From Nocardia camponoti (GTDB taxonomy: Bacteria; Actinomycetota; Actinomycetes; Mycobacteriales; Mycobacteriaceae), in assembly GCF_014646135.1 (NCBI RefSeq), contig NZ_BMMW01000001.1, positions 1,319,570 to 1,383,569 of the forward strand: 64,000 nucleotides of DNA. The letters are read 5' to 3'. The notes below the pieces were generated by a model. It ran no database searches and was not told where the DNA came from. It was given only the letters and a program-made list of their open reading frames with translations. Shown here one piece after another: positions 50,936 to 59,178 of the stretch. How positions within the stretch are numbered: the first letter of the stretch is position 1; every line of letters begins with the position of its first letter. Both the position numbers and the translations under genes were made by a program.

Positions 50936-52063
50936 TCAGATTCCGAGCAGATCGATGGTTTCTTCGCCGATGGCGGGACCGAGCGTCATGCCGCGACCGC
51001 CGGGGCCGGTGACGACCCAGACGTGGTCGTCGGCCTTGACGCGCGTGACGATCGCGTTCGGGTCAAGGCTTTGGCTGTAAACGCCCGCCCAGCGGCGGAC
51101 GACGCGCGGCAGTTTGCGGCCGAGCAGTTCCTCGGTCACCTCGGTGACGTGGTCGTACGGGGCTTCGTCGACGTCGAAGGTGAACGGCTCGTCGTATTCG
51201 TGGGTGTCGCCGATGGTCAGGCCGCCGTGCAGCCGCTGCACGCACAGCAACTGCATCTTGTGTTCGGCGGCGATCGCGGTCTGCGACTGTTCGGCGGCGA
51301 GCGAATCTAGTTCTGGCCCAGCGAAACCCGGGTAGTAGCGGAAGCTGTCGGCGTCGGCGATGGCGGTGGTGAGCGGTTCGCCGAGCGGCGCGGTCTGCAT
51401 CATTTGCAACCGCACGCGACGGACCGGCAGCTCGCCAGCGAGTTCGCGGGTCAGGCCCGAATGGGCGGCGCCTGGGCAGTGAATCACCAGGTCAGCTTCG
51501 TGACGGCGACCCTGATCATCGACGACGATCGCGCCAGCGCCGGTGTCGATCACCGAACGCGCTTCGGTTGCCTCGTGGAAGGTGTAGCGGCCGGTCGCCG
51601 CCATGTGAGCGCGCAACGCGGGCAGCGCTTGACGCGACTCGACGGCGGCGTCGGTGGTGCAGTGCAGGCCAGCGATGAACTTGCCGCGCAGGGCGGGGTT
51701 GACCGCGCGCACTTCGTCGGCGTCGAGCAGGCGGAAGCCGCGCTGGTCGGCGGTAGGACCGGCGGCGGCAGCCTCGGCGACCGCCAGCTCAGCGGGGTTG
51801 CGTACCAGCGTCAGCGAACCGGCCGGGCGGAAGCCGACCCCGCTCACGCGACCGCCGATTTCCTCCCACATTTCCCGCGAACGCAGCGTGAGCGGAAGCT
51901 CGCCTGGTGCGCGTCCCGACACCCACACCAGACCGAAGTTTCGTACTGTCGCGCCGCGTGCTTCACGTTCACGTTCGAGCTGAATAACGCTGTGGCCCCG
52001 CGCAATTGCCGTCCAGGCGTGCGCCGTGCCGAGGATCCCTCCTCCGATGATGACCAATCGCAT
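50936..52063 (-). CDS. FAD-dependent oxidoreductase of the phosphonate operon (TIGR03364 type)
   Basis: 375 residues, DAO/glycine-oxidase fold: FAD motif RLVIIGGGILGTAHAWTA, RNFGLVWVSGRA, substrate-domain stretches and the C-terminal VTGPGGRGMTLGPAIGEE. From memory, this oxidase type is found beside phosphonatase-like hydrolases and phosphonate transporters and oxidises an aminophosphonate amine to the aldehyde. No PhnW aminotransferase is present in the operon, which fits this oxidative route. ATG at 52063; the PhnF-like operators lie just upstream. Confidence 0.88.
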   Translation of the reverse strand: MRLVIIGGGILGTAHAWTAIARGHSVIQLEREREARGATVRNFGLVWVSGRAPGELPLTLRSREMWEEIGGRVSGVGFRPAGSLTLVRNPAELAVAEAAAAGPTADQRGFRLLDADEVRAVNPALRGKFIAGLHCTTDAAVESRQALPALRAHMAATGRYTFHEATEARSVIDTGAGAIVVDDQGRRHEADLVIHCPGAAHSGLTRELAGELPVRRVRLQMMQTAPLGEPLTTAIADADSFRYYPGFAGPELDSLAAEQSQTAIAAEHKMQLLCVQRLHGGLTIGDTHEYDEPFTFDVDEAPYDHVTEVTEELLGRKLPRVVRRWAGVYSQSLDPNAIVTRVKADDHVWVVTGPGGRGMTLGPAIGEETIDLLGI

Positions 52064-52081
52064 GGGGACCACTGTGCCCAC

Positions 52082-52093
52082 TGGTCTAGACCG
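52082..52093. promoter_or_regulatory. PhnF-like operator 1
   Basis: TGGTCTAGACCG, an almost perfect dyad, 19 bp before the FAD oxidase start. It repeats the second site 47 bp away. Confidence 0.75.
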
Positions 52094-52128
52094 ATAGGTG
52101 TTAGCCGTGAGAACGATGGGTTAAATTT

Positions 52129-52140
52129 TGGTATAGACCA
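52129..52140. promoter_or_regulatory. PhnF-like operator 2
   Basis: TGGTATAGACCA, which as I recall is the exact sequence of the PhnF sites in the Mycobacterium smegmatis phnDCE-phnF region. It overlaps a possible TATAGA -10 box for the regulator gene, 20 bp before its ATG, so it fits autorepression. Confidence 0.8.
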
Positions 52141-52160
52141 ATCCGTGTACCCTTGCGGAC

Positions 52161-52874
52161 ATGACCTCGACGCGAGTACCCAAGACCTTCCTGGTCCGCA
52201 CCGAGATCGACATCATCCTCGCCGATCTCGCCGAAGGCGACTCGGTCCCGTCGGAACGGGAGCTGGCGACCCGCTTCGGCGTCGCGCGCGAAACCGTGCG
52301 CCAAGCACTGCGAGAACTCTTGGTAGAGGGGCGAATTCGGCGCCAAGGACGCGGAACTGTGGTTTCGCGCCCCAAGCTCACCCAACCGCTTTCGCTGCGC
52401 TCCTATACCGAGGGCGCGATCAGTTTCGGTCGCACCCCGGGCCGCATCCTCGTTGCCTGGGAAGACGTCGAGGCCGACGCCGAAACGGCAGCCGACCTCG
52501 ATGTGCCGCTCCAAACAACGGTGATGCACCTAGAGCGGGTACTGCTCGCCGACGGTGACCGCGTCGGCCTTGAGTCCACTTACCTTCCCCTGCACCGCTT
52601 TTCGGCGTTGCGCGGAACCTACGACCCAACCACGTCGCTCTATCGGGCCATCCGCGCCACCGGCGTTGAGCTGGCAGCAGCGCGCGAACGCATCGAGACC
52701 GCCCTGGCGACCCCGCGCGAAGCGGCTTTGCTTGAGTGCTCGACCGCACTGCCGATGCTGCTATTGCACCGACGCAGTGTCGATGCCGCTGGCGCACCTA
52801 TCGAACGGGTGCGCTCGCTTTATCGAGGTGATCGCATCGCCTTTGAAGCGAAGCTCGGCCCCGAAAATCATTGA
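52161..52874 (+). CDS. phnF: GntR/HutC-family regulator (PhnF-type, UTRA domain)
   Basis: 237 residues. N-terminal GntR winged helix (SVPSERELATRFGVARETVRQALREL, described) and C-terminal UTRA ligand domain (TTVMHLERVLLADGDRVGLESTYLP, described). It diverges from the aminophosphonate operon, and both promoters carry TGGTxTAGACC sites, so it is very likely the operon repressor. The ligand may be an aminophosphonate or phosphate-related compound. Confidence 0.9.
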   Translation: MTSTRVPKTFLVRTEIDIILADLAEGDSVPSERELATRFGVARETVRQALRELLVEGRIRRQGRGTVVSRPKLTQPLSLRSYTEGAISFGRTPGRILVAWEDVEADAETAADLDVPLQTTVMHLERVLLADGDRVGLESTYLPLHRFSALRGTYDPTTSLYRAIRATGVELAAARERIETALATPREAALLECSTALPMLLLHRRSVDAAGAPIERVRSLYRGDRIAFEAKLGPENH

Positions 52875-52879
52875 GCTGG

Positions 52880-53323
52880 TTATTGTTCGGGCAACCGACG
52901 GCGACCACCAGCGACATCGGTAACGAGATCGGTATACCCGTCGACCAATTCCGCTAAGTGATACCAATGCTTATGGGTGTTGTCGCTGCGCGCGCCGTCG
53001 ACATCAATCGCCTGATTCGCGTCGACCCAGCTGCGCGCCATTCGATCGACAACAGCGCCAAGGCTTTCGGTATGCAAGGAAGCGCCATTGCGGTGCTGCG
53101 GCACCTCAGCGACGATCCAGTCGTTGATGTCGTCGACCAACTCAAGGCGACGGCAATCAATCTCAGCGATCAACGCGGCGTCTCGCACCTGATTTCGCCG
53201 CTCATGCAGTTCGGCGAGCGCGTGCGCTGACCGCAGCAATTCAAGATCCTGAAAACGCCTGCCCTGAAACGCGCACAACAATTGTGGCGCTGTTGGCAGA
53301 ACCCCCATCACAGGCGCGCTCAT
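52880..53323 (-). CDS. DUF4254-like protein
   Basis: 147 residues, mostly alpha-helical and charged: AHALAELHERRNQVRDAALIAEIDCRRLELVDDINDWI (described) and SLHTESLGAVVDRMARSW. The LHERR and HTESLG blocks are those I associate with DUF4254, a small helical family of unknown function. No signal or membrane span. GAGG lies 9 nt before the ATG at 53323. It converges with the phnF-like gene with a 5-bp gap. Confidence 0.75.
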   Translation of the reverse strand: MSAPVMGVLPTAPQLLCAFQGRRFQDLELLRSAHALAELHERRNQVRDAALIAEIDCRRLELVDDINDWIVAEVPQHRNGASLHTESLGAVVDRMARSWVDANQAIDVDGARSDNTHKHWYHLAELVDGYTDLVTDVAGGRRRLPEQ

Positions 53324-53623
53324 CGCTTTGCCTCGAATTCACCCGACACCCAAGATTTGTGTACCAACATGATTGGCTCTCGATTCGGTTATCCCGGTCA
53401 TTGTTTGGATTGATCGCAACCAGGCTAACTGGATCATGCTCGCTCACAACAGGAAACGCAAGATTGCGTTGTCACTCCTGCGGTAAAGGAGGGATGACAG
53501 AACCGGCGGTAACATGCGAGCGTAAGAGGGCATGACAGGGTGGTTGGATCGATCGCGTGACATGCGAAGGGCTTGGCGCAATAATGCGATTTACCAAGTG
53601 CGCCAACAGGCGAAGGGGATTCG
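53324..53623. other. 300-bp spacer upstream of the HTH/DUF5753 gene
   Basis: No gene seen. It is slightly AT-richer than its surroundings, contains two ACATGCGA repeats (about 53513 and 53560) and ends with the GAAGGGG ribosome site of the next gene. The promoter of the minus-strand DUF4254 gene must also lie here. Confidence 0.45.
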
Positions 53624-54538
53624 ATGGCAGGCAAGCCGACACTCACGGTCCGACTACGGCGACTAGCCGCGATGCTTCGCGAACTTCGCGAAGCCGCTGG
53701 CCTGAGCAAGGAAGACGTGAGCGCGCGCACCGGCATCAACGTCACAACGCTCTATCGCATCGAGATGGCACAGGCTCGGCCGCAGCGGCGAACGCTCGGC
53801 GCGATGCTCGACCTCTACGAGGTGCCGGAGAAAACGCGCGAAGAAGCAATCAGTTTGCTGACTGACGCTTTGAAACCTGGCATGTCGCAACCTTATGAAG
53901 GCGCGGTCTCCGAGATCTACGCCAGTTACATCAATTTCGAAGCCGAAGCGCTTTCGGCTCGGCAATACCAAACGTCGACGGTCCCTGGTCTTTTACAGAC
54001 CTTTCAGTACGCGATCGCCGTCATTGACACATCCATGCCGCGCCTTGACTCCCCCACAATGGAAAACCGCGCGCAAGCACGCATGGATCGCGCCAATAAT
54101 CTCACCAAAGACGAGCCGCTCGAATTGTGGGTTGTCATGGATGAAGCCGCGATTCGCCGTGTTGTCGGCGGCCCGGCAACGATGGTCGAACAGCTCAACA
54201 GACTGCTCGATGACACCAAGCGCAAGAACGTGATCCTGCAGATCCTGCCGTTCGACGCGGGCGCGCACCCTGGCATGGCCGGTTCGTTTACCCTGCTTGA
54301 CTTCCGCAATCCGGTCGATCCCGAAGTGGTGTACGTCGAGAGCATGTCGCTGCACCATTTGGTTGAGGGACACAGCGAGATTCGCCGATTCGGCGTGATT
54401 TTTGATCAGTTGCGCGCGATGGCACTGAGCCCACGCGACTCCGCTCGGCTCATCACCGAGGTGCGCGATGAGCTGCTTGCCGGGTCGGGGCTACCAATGC
54501 CGCCCGCTGTCGCTGGACGGCCGCGTAAAACCTCTTGA
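53624..54538 (+). CDS. HTH (XRE) DUF5753 regulator
   Basis: 304 residues. XRE helix-turn-helix at the N-terminus (LRELREAAGLSKEDVSARTGINVTTLYRIEMAQ, described) and the DUF5753 domain (SARQYQTSTVPGLLQTFQYA, RMDRANNLTKDEPLELWVVMDEAAIRR, LPFDAGAHPGMAGSFTLLDF, described). These regulators are very numerous in Nocardia and Streptomyces and often sit with a small DUF397 partner; no such partner is seen here. GAAGGGG ribosome site before the ATG. Confidence 0.93.
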   Translation: MAGKPTLTVRLRRLAAMLRELREAAGLSKEDVSARTGINVTTLYRIEMAQARPQRRTLGAMLDLYEVPEKTREEAISLLTDALKPGMSQPYEGAVSEIYASYINFEAEALSARQYQTSTVPGLLQTFQYAIAVIDTSMPRLDSPTMENRAQARMDRANNLTKDEPLELWVVMDEAAIRRVVGGPATMVEQLNRLLDDTKRKNVILQILPFDAGAHPGMAGSFTLLDFRNPVDPEVVYVESMSLHHLVEGHSEIRRFGVIFDQLRAMALSPRDSARLITEVRDELLAGSGLPMPPAVAGRPRKTS

Positions 54539-54551
54539 GTACCAACCACTT

Positions 54552-54585
54552 TGGCGTGCCGGGCAGCGAAATGCCCGGCACGCCA
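54552..54585. terminator. Strong hairpin between convergent genes
   Basis: A perfect 14-bp stem (TGGCGTGCCGGGCA / TGCCCGGCACGCCA) with the loop GCGAAA between the DUF5753 regulator and the lipoprotein gene. No long T-run on either side. Confidence 0.75.
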
Positions 54586-54591
54586 TAGTGA

Positions 54592-55917
54592 TTACTTAGT
54601 GCGGAGGCTGCCGAACAGGCCAGCCTTCTCGTCGTCAGGACCGGCGGTGAAGTACAGCGCGTTCGAATCGCCAAGGCTTTCACCGTTACCGAACATCAGG
54701 CCCCACAGGCCCGCGATCTCGACCGGCTTCGCGTCCGCGTCACGCACGTAGTCGGTGAAGGTGCCTGTCGTGTCGTCGTAGGCGAGCACGCGGCCGAGGC
54801 CACCGAAGTTGCCGATCAGCAGCTTGCCCGAGAGCGCGCCGAAGTTCGACGGCGCGATCGTCACCGCCCACGGCGCGTTCATCCGACCGCCGTCGTTGAT
54901 GATGCGGACCAGCTTGCCGGTGGCGTCGAACTCAGCGACCTTGCCCTTGTCGGGCTTGCCGTTGGCCTTCTTCTCGGCGTCGGCGTCGAGGGCGTCTTCC
55001 TCGGCCTTGTCGAACGCCTTGGCGTCGGCCTCGTCGGGCTTGGTGATCGCGTACGAGACGAAAACGCGGCTGCCGACCGTCGTCACGTTAAACGGGGCGG
55101 GATCGCCGGGCTTCGCCTTCTTGCCCTTGTCCGGGTTGGCGGGGTCGATCGGCGCGCCGGTCGCGAAGGGGTTCGCGTAGCCGGTCGTCGCGACGGGCTG
55201 CCAGAACTTGTCGAACGTGCGGATCTGCGGGTCGGTGCCGAAATCGGCGGCGAGCAGCTTCTCCCCCGACGGGTCGAGCGCGATGCCGAAGAACGCCATG
55301 CCCTGGGCGGAACCGTCGAAGGTGAGGTTCGCGCCGCCGTCGCGACGGATGATCGCGCCTTCGGGGCCCTGTTCGGTCCATCCCGAGATCTTGCCCGAAT
55401 CGGTGGCGAAGATGAACCGCGACGAACCGGTAAGCGGAACCGGCGTGCCGTCGACGTCGACCCACTGGTCACGCACGACGAACGAGTCGGAGTTCAGCGG
55501 CGCGGGGTTGAACGCGACGCCGGTTGTTTTGCCGATGCTCTTGTCCGAGGTGTCGGCGTCGGCGCCGGGGATACCAACGAGCTTGAGCTGATCCTGGCTG
55601 AGCTTCTGCAGCTTGGGATCGGCCGATGCGTGCACGTCGCCGAGGAATTGGTAGGACTTGCCGCCCGCGCCAATCCAGAAGTGGCCGCCCGCGCCCTTGG
55701 GTCGGTCGGCGATGCCCCACGCGTTGACCATCTCGGGGAAGGTGAACTGTGCGTGGTAGGAATCGTCGGTCGCGGCCAGGTTGGTCTGGCTGTAGCGGTT
55801 GCCGTCGACCGGGGTCACGTCATCGGTGTGCTCGGAATTCGAGTTCGAACACGCCGCCGCGACGAGCAGTGCCATTCCGAGCACCGCGCCACGCGCCAAC
55901 TTCTGCTTCACGTTCAT
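54592..55917 (-). CDS. TIGR03118-type beta-propeller-like lipoprotein
   Basis: 441 residues. A lipoprotein signal (LARGAVLGMALLVAAAC/S) gives an extracellular, membrane-anchored protein. The body is made of repeated blade-like stretches (MVNAWGIADRPKGAGGHFWIGAGG, FIFATDSGKISGWTE, FGIALDPSGEKLLAADFGT, VFVSYAITKP, LLIGNFGGLGRVLAYD, GLWGLMFGNG, each described) as in the TIGR03118 family. An acidic/lysine-rich insert lies at about residues 290-330. An IdeR-like iron box lies 30 bp upstream, so it is probably induced under iron limitation. Start: ATG 55917, or GTG 55911, which has better ribosome-site spacing. Confidence 0.85.
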   Translation of the reverse strand: MNVKQKLARGAVLGMALLVAAACSNSNSEHTDDVTPVDGNRYSQTNLAATDDSYHAQFTFPEMVNAWGIADRPKGAGGHFWIGAGGKSYQFLGDVHASADPKLQKLSQDQLKLVGIPGADADTSDKSIGKTTGVAFNPAPLNSDSFVVRDQWVDVDGTPVPLTGSSRFIFATDSGKISGWTEQGPEGAIIRRDGGANLTFDGSAQGMAFFGIALDPSGEKLLAADFGTDPQIRTFDKFWQPVATTGYANPFATGAPIDPANPDKGKKAKPGDPAPFNVTTVGSRVFVSYAITKPDEADAKAFDKAEEDALDADAEKKANGKPDKGKVAEFDATGKLVRIINDGGRMNAPWAVTIAPSNFGALSGKLLIGNFGGLGRVLAYDDTTGTFTDYVRDADAKPVEIAGLWGLMFGNGESLGDSNALYFTAGPDDEKAGLFGSLRTK

Positions 55918-55946
55918 TTCCTTTCGACCCATCACCGTGGCGGTGT

Positions 55947-55965
55947 TCAGGCAAGGCTCACCTTA
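55947..55965 (-). promoter_or_regulatory. IdeR/DtxR-type iron box
   Basis: On the minus strand TAAGGTGAGCCTTGCCTGA matches 16 of 19 positions of the consensus TWAGGTWAGSCTWACCTWA. It lies 30 bp before the lipoprotein start, where bound IdeR would block transcription. Confidence 0.7.
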
Positions 55966-56014
55966 GCCTGGTACCGCTGACGGCGTGCCGGGAAGTCGGC
56001 GCTAGCGCTCGGTC

Positions 56015-56020
56015 TAGGCT
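56015..56020 (+). promoter_or_regulatory. -10 box of the leaderless nitrobindin transcript
   Basis: TAGGCT lies exactly 7 nt before the GTG at 56028; there is no ribosome site. Confidence 0.55.
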
Positions 56021-56027
56021 GACGCAC

Positions 56028-56531
56028 GTGGCCCAACCAGTGAATTTCGCGTCCGTCGAACCGCATCCGAGCGTCGCGGCGCTGGTCCCGCTACTCGGGA
56101 CATGGCGTGGCATCGGCCACGGCGAATACCCGACGATCGAGCCGTTCGACTATCGCGAGGAGATCGAATTCGGTCACGCTGGTCGACCGTTCTTCACGTA
56201 TCGGCAGATGACGAAAGGTGCCGACGGTCGGCCGTTGCACGCCGAAACCGGCTACTTGAGGTCGCCTTCGCCTGGTCGCGTCGAGTTGGTGCTCGCCCAC
56301 CCGACCGGAATCACCGAAATTTGCGAAGGCACGGTCACCGAAACCGTCGACGGGATTCGACTCGAACTGAACTCGTCGACCATCGGGGCGAGCGCGTCAG
56401 CGAAACCGGTGACGGCCGTTGGTCGTTCGCTTCACGTCACCGGCGACACCATCGACTACACGCTGCGCATGGCCGCCGTCGGCGAGCCGCTGCAGCATCA
56501 CCTCTCGGCGACGTTGCAGCGCGTTTCCTGA
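56028..56531 (+). CDS. Nitrobindin-like FABP-fold haem protein
   Basis: 167 residues, a single beta-barrel domain. The family signature GTWRGIGHGEYPT lies near the N-terminus and the haem-ligand histidine is expected in LQHHLSATLQR at the C-terminus, as in nitrobindins (Rv2717c/THAP4 type). These ferric haem proteins bind or isomerise NO and peroxynitrite in the cytoplasm. GTG start at 56028, 7 nt after TAGGCT, so leaderless. Confidence 0.88.
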   Translation: MAQPVNFASVEPHPSVAALVPLLGTWRGIGHGEYPTIEPFDYREEIEFGHAGRPFFTYRQMTKGADGRPLHAETGYLRSPSPGRVELVLAHPTGITEICEGTVTETVDGIRLELNSSTIGASASAKPVTAVGRSLHVTGDTIDYTLRMAAVGEPLQHHLSATLQRVS

Positions 56532-56696
56532 GCCGCGTTTTATAACCCCTACCAGGGCTAACCCTGTTCGATCGCGATCCGCACACAGGGCAACGATTGC
56601 GTTGCGCTCCGTCCGCACGCCTGTTGAGAATCTGCTCCCGCGCCTACCGTGAGTGCATCAGCCGATGGGCAGCCTCGGCGGACAGGGAGACGATTC

Positions 56697-56933
56697 ATGA
56701 GGCGTTCTACCTTGCTTTTGACCACTGCGGGAATGATCATCGGCGGCGCTGTCGCCATTGACTCGCTCGAGGGACAGGGACTCGAACCCAGCCCGCGACC
56801 GGCCGATTACAGCATCGTGGTGCATCGCCCGGCTACCGAACATCCCCAAGACACGTCGCTTGCGGTGGTGCGCGGGTTGCTCACCACCGACGACACCGTC
56901 GCGCGACCGGCGTCACTGTCGACTGGTCGCTGA
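56697..56933 (+). CDS. Small exported or membrane-anchored protein
   Basis: 78 residues. The N-terminus is a signal-anchor-like stretch (MRRSTLLLTTAGMIIGGAVA), followed by an acidic/polar tail with HRPATEHPQD and GLLTTDDTVA. No cysteine for lipidation. GGGAG lies 7 nt before the ATG. It stands alone, followed by three 9-bp repeats beginning at its stop codon and then a terminator. No family recognised. Confidence 0.65.
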   Translation: MRRSTLLLTTAGMIIGGAVAIDSLEGQGLEPSPRPADYSIVVHRPATEHPQDTSLAVVRGLLTTDDTVARPASLSTGR

Positions 56934-56957
56934 GTTTTCTGAGTTTGCTGAGTTTCC
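56931..56957 (+). repeat. 9-bp tandem repeat at the stop codon
   Basis: TGAGTTTTC, TGAGTTTGC, TGAGTTTCC in tandem. The first TGA is the stop codon of the small exported protein gene. Confidence 0.8.
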
Positions 56958-56961
56958 TGCC

Positions 56962-56993
56962 AACGCCCAGTCGCTTTCGAGCGGCTGGGCGTT
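56962..56993. terminator. Terminator between small exported protein and GNAT genes
   Basis: AACGCCCAGTCGCT, a TTCG loop, and AGCGGCTGGGCGTT form a 14-bp stem with one G-T pair, followed by a short T-run on the plus strand. Confidence 0.8.
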
Positions 56994-57000
56994 TCGCATG

Positions 57001-57864
57001 TCAGTCGAGCAGGACCGTGCAGAACGTCGCGACCTGACGGAAGCCGACGCGGCTGTACGCGCGGCGGGCAGGTTGGTTGTAGTCGTTGACGTACAGGCTG
57101 GCCGTGCGGCCCGTTGCTACAACGGCATTCGCGATGGTCGCGGTGCCCGCGGTACCCAGGCCCGAACCGCGTCGGTCGGGGTGGACCCAGACGCCTTGGA
57201 TCTGGCCGGTGCGACGCGAAAGCGAACCGATCTCGGCCTTGAATAGCACTTCGCCGTCTTCGAAACGGGCCCATGCACGACCGGAGTCGATCAGGCTCTT
57301 GATGCGCCTGCGGTAGGCGCGACCACCATCGCCCGCGCGGGGGTCGACGCCGACTTCCTCGATGAACATCGCGATCGCGGCACTGAGGTAGCGGTCGAGT
57401 TCATCAGGACGCACGCGTCGGACGCGAATGTCGGGGCGCGCCCGCGCGACGTCGGCGAGGGCGAGCAGCGGCTGTTCAGCGCGTAATTCGCGTGCAGGTC
57501 CCCATTCGGGGCGAAGCAGTTCCCACAGCGGCAGCGCGAGTTCCTGTCGGCCGACGACCGACGAGCACAACCGCGGCCACCGACCAGCGCGCTCAGCGAA
57601 CGCGCGGATGGCGGCGACGTCACCACGCAGCGGGACCAGGTTGGCGCCGGAAAAGCACAGCGAATCGTCGGGGCCGCCGCGCGACCACAATTCGCCCATA
57701 CCCGCCCGAGTGCTGATGCCGAATTCCTGAATGCGTGCGGCGACCATGCAGCAGGCAATGGGATCGGCATCGAGCACACGAAGAACTTCGCCCAGGTCCT
57801 TGTTTGGCACCGGGCGCGCGGGAACGGATTTGGACCGTCGCGTCGGCTCTAGCAGACTCCGCAC
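57001..57864 (-). CDS. DUF4081-containing GNAT acetyltransferase
   Basis: 287 residues. The N-terminal DUF4081 region (VLDADPIACCMVAARIQEFG, LCFSGANLVPLRG) precedes a GNAT domain with the acetyl-CoA loop VHPDRRGSGLGTAGTA and the C-terminal YVNDYNQPARRAYSRVGFRQV. From memory it matches Rv2867c, which also lies just downstream of ispG. Acetyl acceptor unknown. GTG start at 57864; no clear ribosome site. Confidence 0.9.
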   Translation of the reverse strand: MRSLLEPTRRSKSVPARPVPNKDLGEVLRVLDADPIACCMVAARIQEFGISTRAGMGELWSRGGPDDSLCFSGANLVPLRGDVAAIRAFAERAGRWPRLCSSVVGRQELALPLWELLRPEWGPARELRAEQPLLALADVARARPDIRVRRVRPDELDRYLSAAIAMFIEEVGVDPRAGDGGRAYRRRIKSLIDSGRAWARFEDGEVLFKAEIGSLSRRTGQIQGVWVHPDRRGSGLGTAGTATIANAVVATGRTASLYVNDYNQPARRAYSRVGFRQVATFCTVLLD

Positions 57865-57937
57865 AAGGCCCAGACTGCCATGAAAGCTGGCGTGGCGGTA
57901 TGGGTCGCGAGAATTCGACGCCCGACCGTGGCCTGCG

Positions 57938-59098
57938 CTAACTCACGATGACCGACGGTTCGCTGCCCGGCTGTTCGCCCATTTCCTCGGCGATGCGCAT
58001 GGCCTCTTCGATGAGCGTCTCGACGATCTGGGCTTCGGGCACGGTCTTGATGACTTCACCCTTGACGAAGATCTGCCCCTTGCCGTTGCCGGACGCGACG
58101 CCAAGGTCGGCTTCCCGCGCCTCACCTGGGCCGTTCACGACACAACCCATGACAGCGACACGCAACGGGACCTCAAGGCCGTCGAGGCCAGCGGCGACGG
58201 CGTCGGCGAGGGTGTAAACGTCGACCTGGGCGCGCCCGCACGACGGGCACGACACGATTTCCAGCTTGCGCGGACGCAGGTTCAGCGATTGCAGGATTTG
58301 TGTACCGACCTTGATTTCCTCGGCGGGCGGCGCGGACAACGAGACGCGGATGGTGTCGCCAATGCCTTCGGCAAGCAGCGCGCCGAACGCGACGGCCGAC
58401 TTGATCGTGCCCTGAAACGCCGGGCCAGCTTCGGTGACACCGAGGTGCAGCGGGTAGTCGCTTTGGGCAGCGAGCTGGCGATACGCCTCGACCATCACGA
58501 CGGGATCGTTGTGCTTCACCGAGATTTTGATGTCGCCGAAGCCGTGCTCCTCGAAGAGGCTTGCCTCCCAAAGTGCCGATTCGACAAGCGCTTCCGGCGT
58601 TGCTTTGCCGTACTTTTCGAGCATCCGCTTGTCGAGCGAACCGGCGTTGACCCCGATGCGAATCGGAATGCCCGCTGCCGCAGCAGCTTTCGCGACTTCA
58701 CCGACGCGGCCGTCGAATTCCTTGATGTTGCCCGGGTTTACGCGCACCGCGGCGCAACCCGCGTCGATCGCGGCGAAAATGTAGCGCGGCTGGAAGTGGA
58801 TGTCGGCGATCACCGGGATCTGCGACTTCTTCGCGATGGTGGCGAGCGCGTCGGCGTCTTCCTGACGCGGACACGCGACGCGCACGATGTCGCAGCCAGA
58901 CGCGGTGAGCTCGGCGATCTGCTGCAACGTCGCGTTGATGTCGTGGGTTTTGGTCGTCGTCATCGACTGCACCGAAATCGGGTAGTCGCTGCCAACCCCG
59001 ACGCCGCCGACCATGAGCTGCCGCGTTTTGCGCCGAGGTGCGAGCACGGCAGCGGGCGCGGCGGGCATCCCCAATCCGATGGTGCTGGTCACGGTCAT
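57938..59098 (-). CDS. ispG: (E)-4-hydroxy-3-methylbut-2-enyl-diphosphate synthase
   Basis: 386 residues, the [4Fe-4S] enzyme of the MEP isoprenoid pathway. The TIM-barrel start is [17 protein letters not shown], with [13 protein letters not shown] and [12 protein letters not shown]. The cluster cysteines are in SCPSCGR and [11 protein letters not shown]. Neighbouring dxr encodes the first committed enzyme of the same pathway. ATG at 59098; a GTG two codons later has the better ribosome-site spacing (GAGG, 8 nt). Confidence 0.95.
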   Translation of the reverse strand: MTVTSTIGLGMPAAPAAVLAPRRKTRQLMVGGVGVGSDYPISVQSMTTTKTHDINATLQQIAELTASGCDIVRVACPRQEDADALATIAKKSQIPVIADIHFQPRYIFAAIDAGCAAVRVNPGNIKEFDGRVGEVAKAAAAAGIPIRIGVNAGSLDKRMLEKYGKATPEALVESALWEASLFEEHGFGDIKISVKHNDPVVMVEAYRQLAAQSDYPLHLGVTEAGPAFQGTIKSAVAFGALLAEGIGDTIRVSLSAPPAEEIKVGTQILQSLNLRPRKLEIVSCPSCGRAQVDVYTLADAVAAGLDGLEVPLRVAVMGCVVNGPGEAREADLGVASGNGKGQIFVKGEVIKTVPEAQIVETLIEEAMRIAEEMGEQPGSEPSVIVS

Positions 59099-59178
59099 GG
59101 CCTCATTTCGTGTTGACTCCGAGCTTAGTCCCAGGCGCACCCACCGCGACCGTGGACTGGCAAGGTTTGCGAAGCGCC

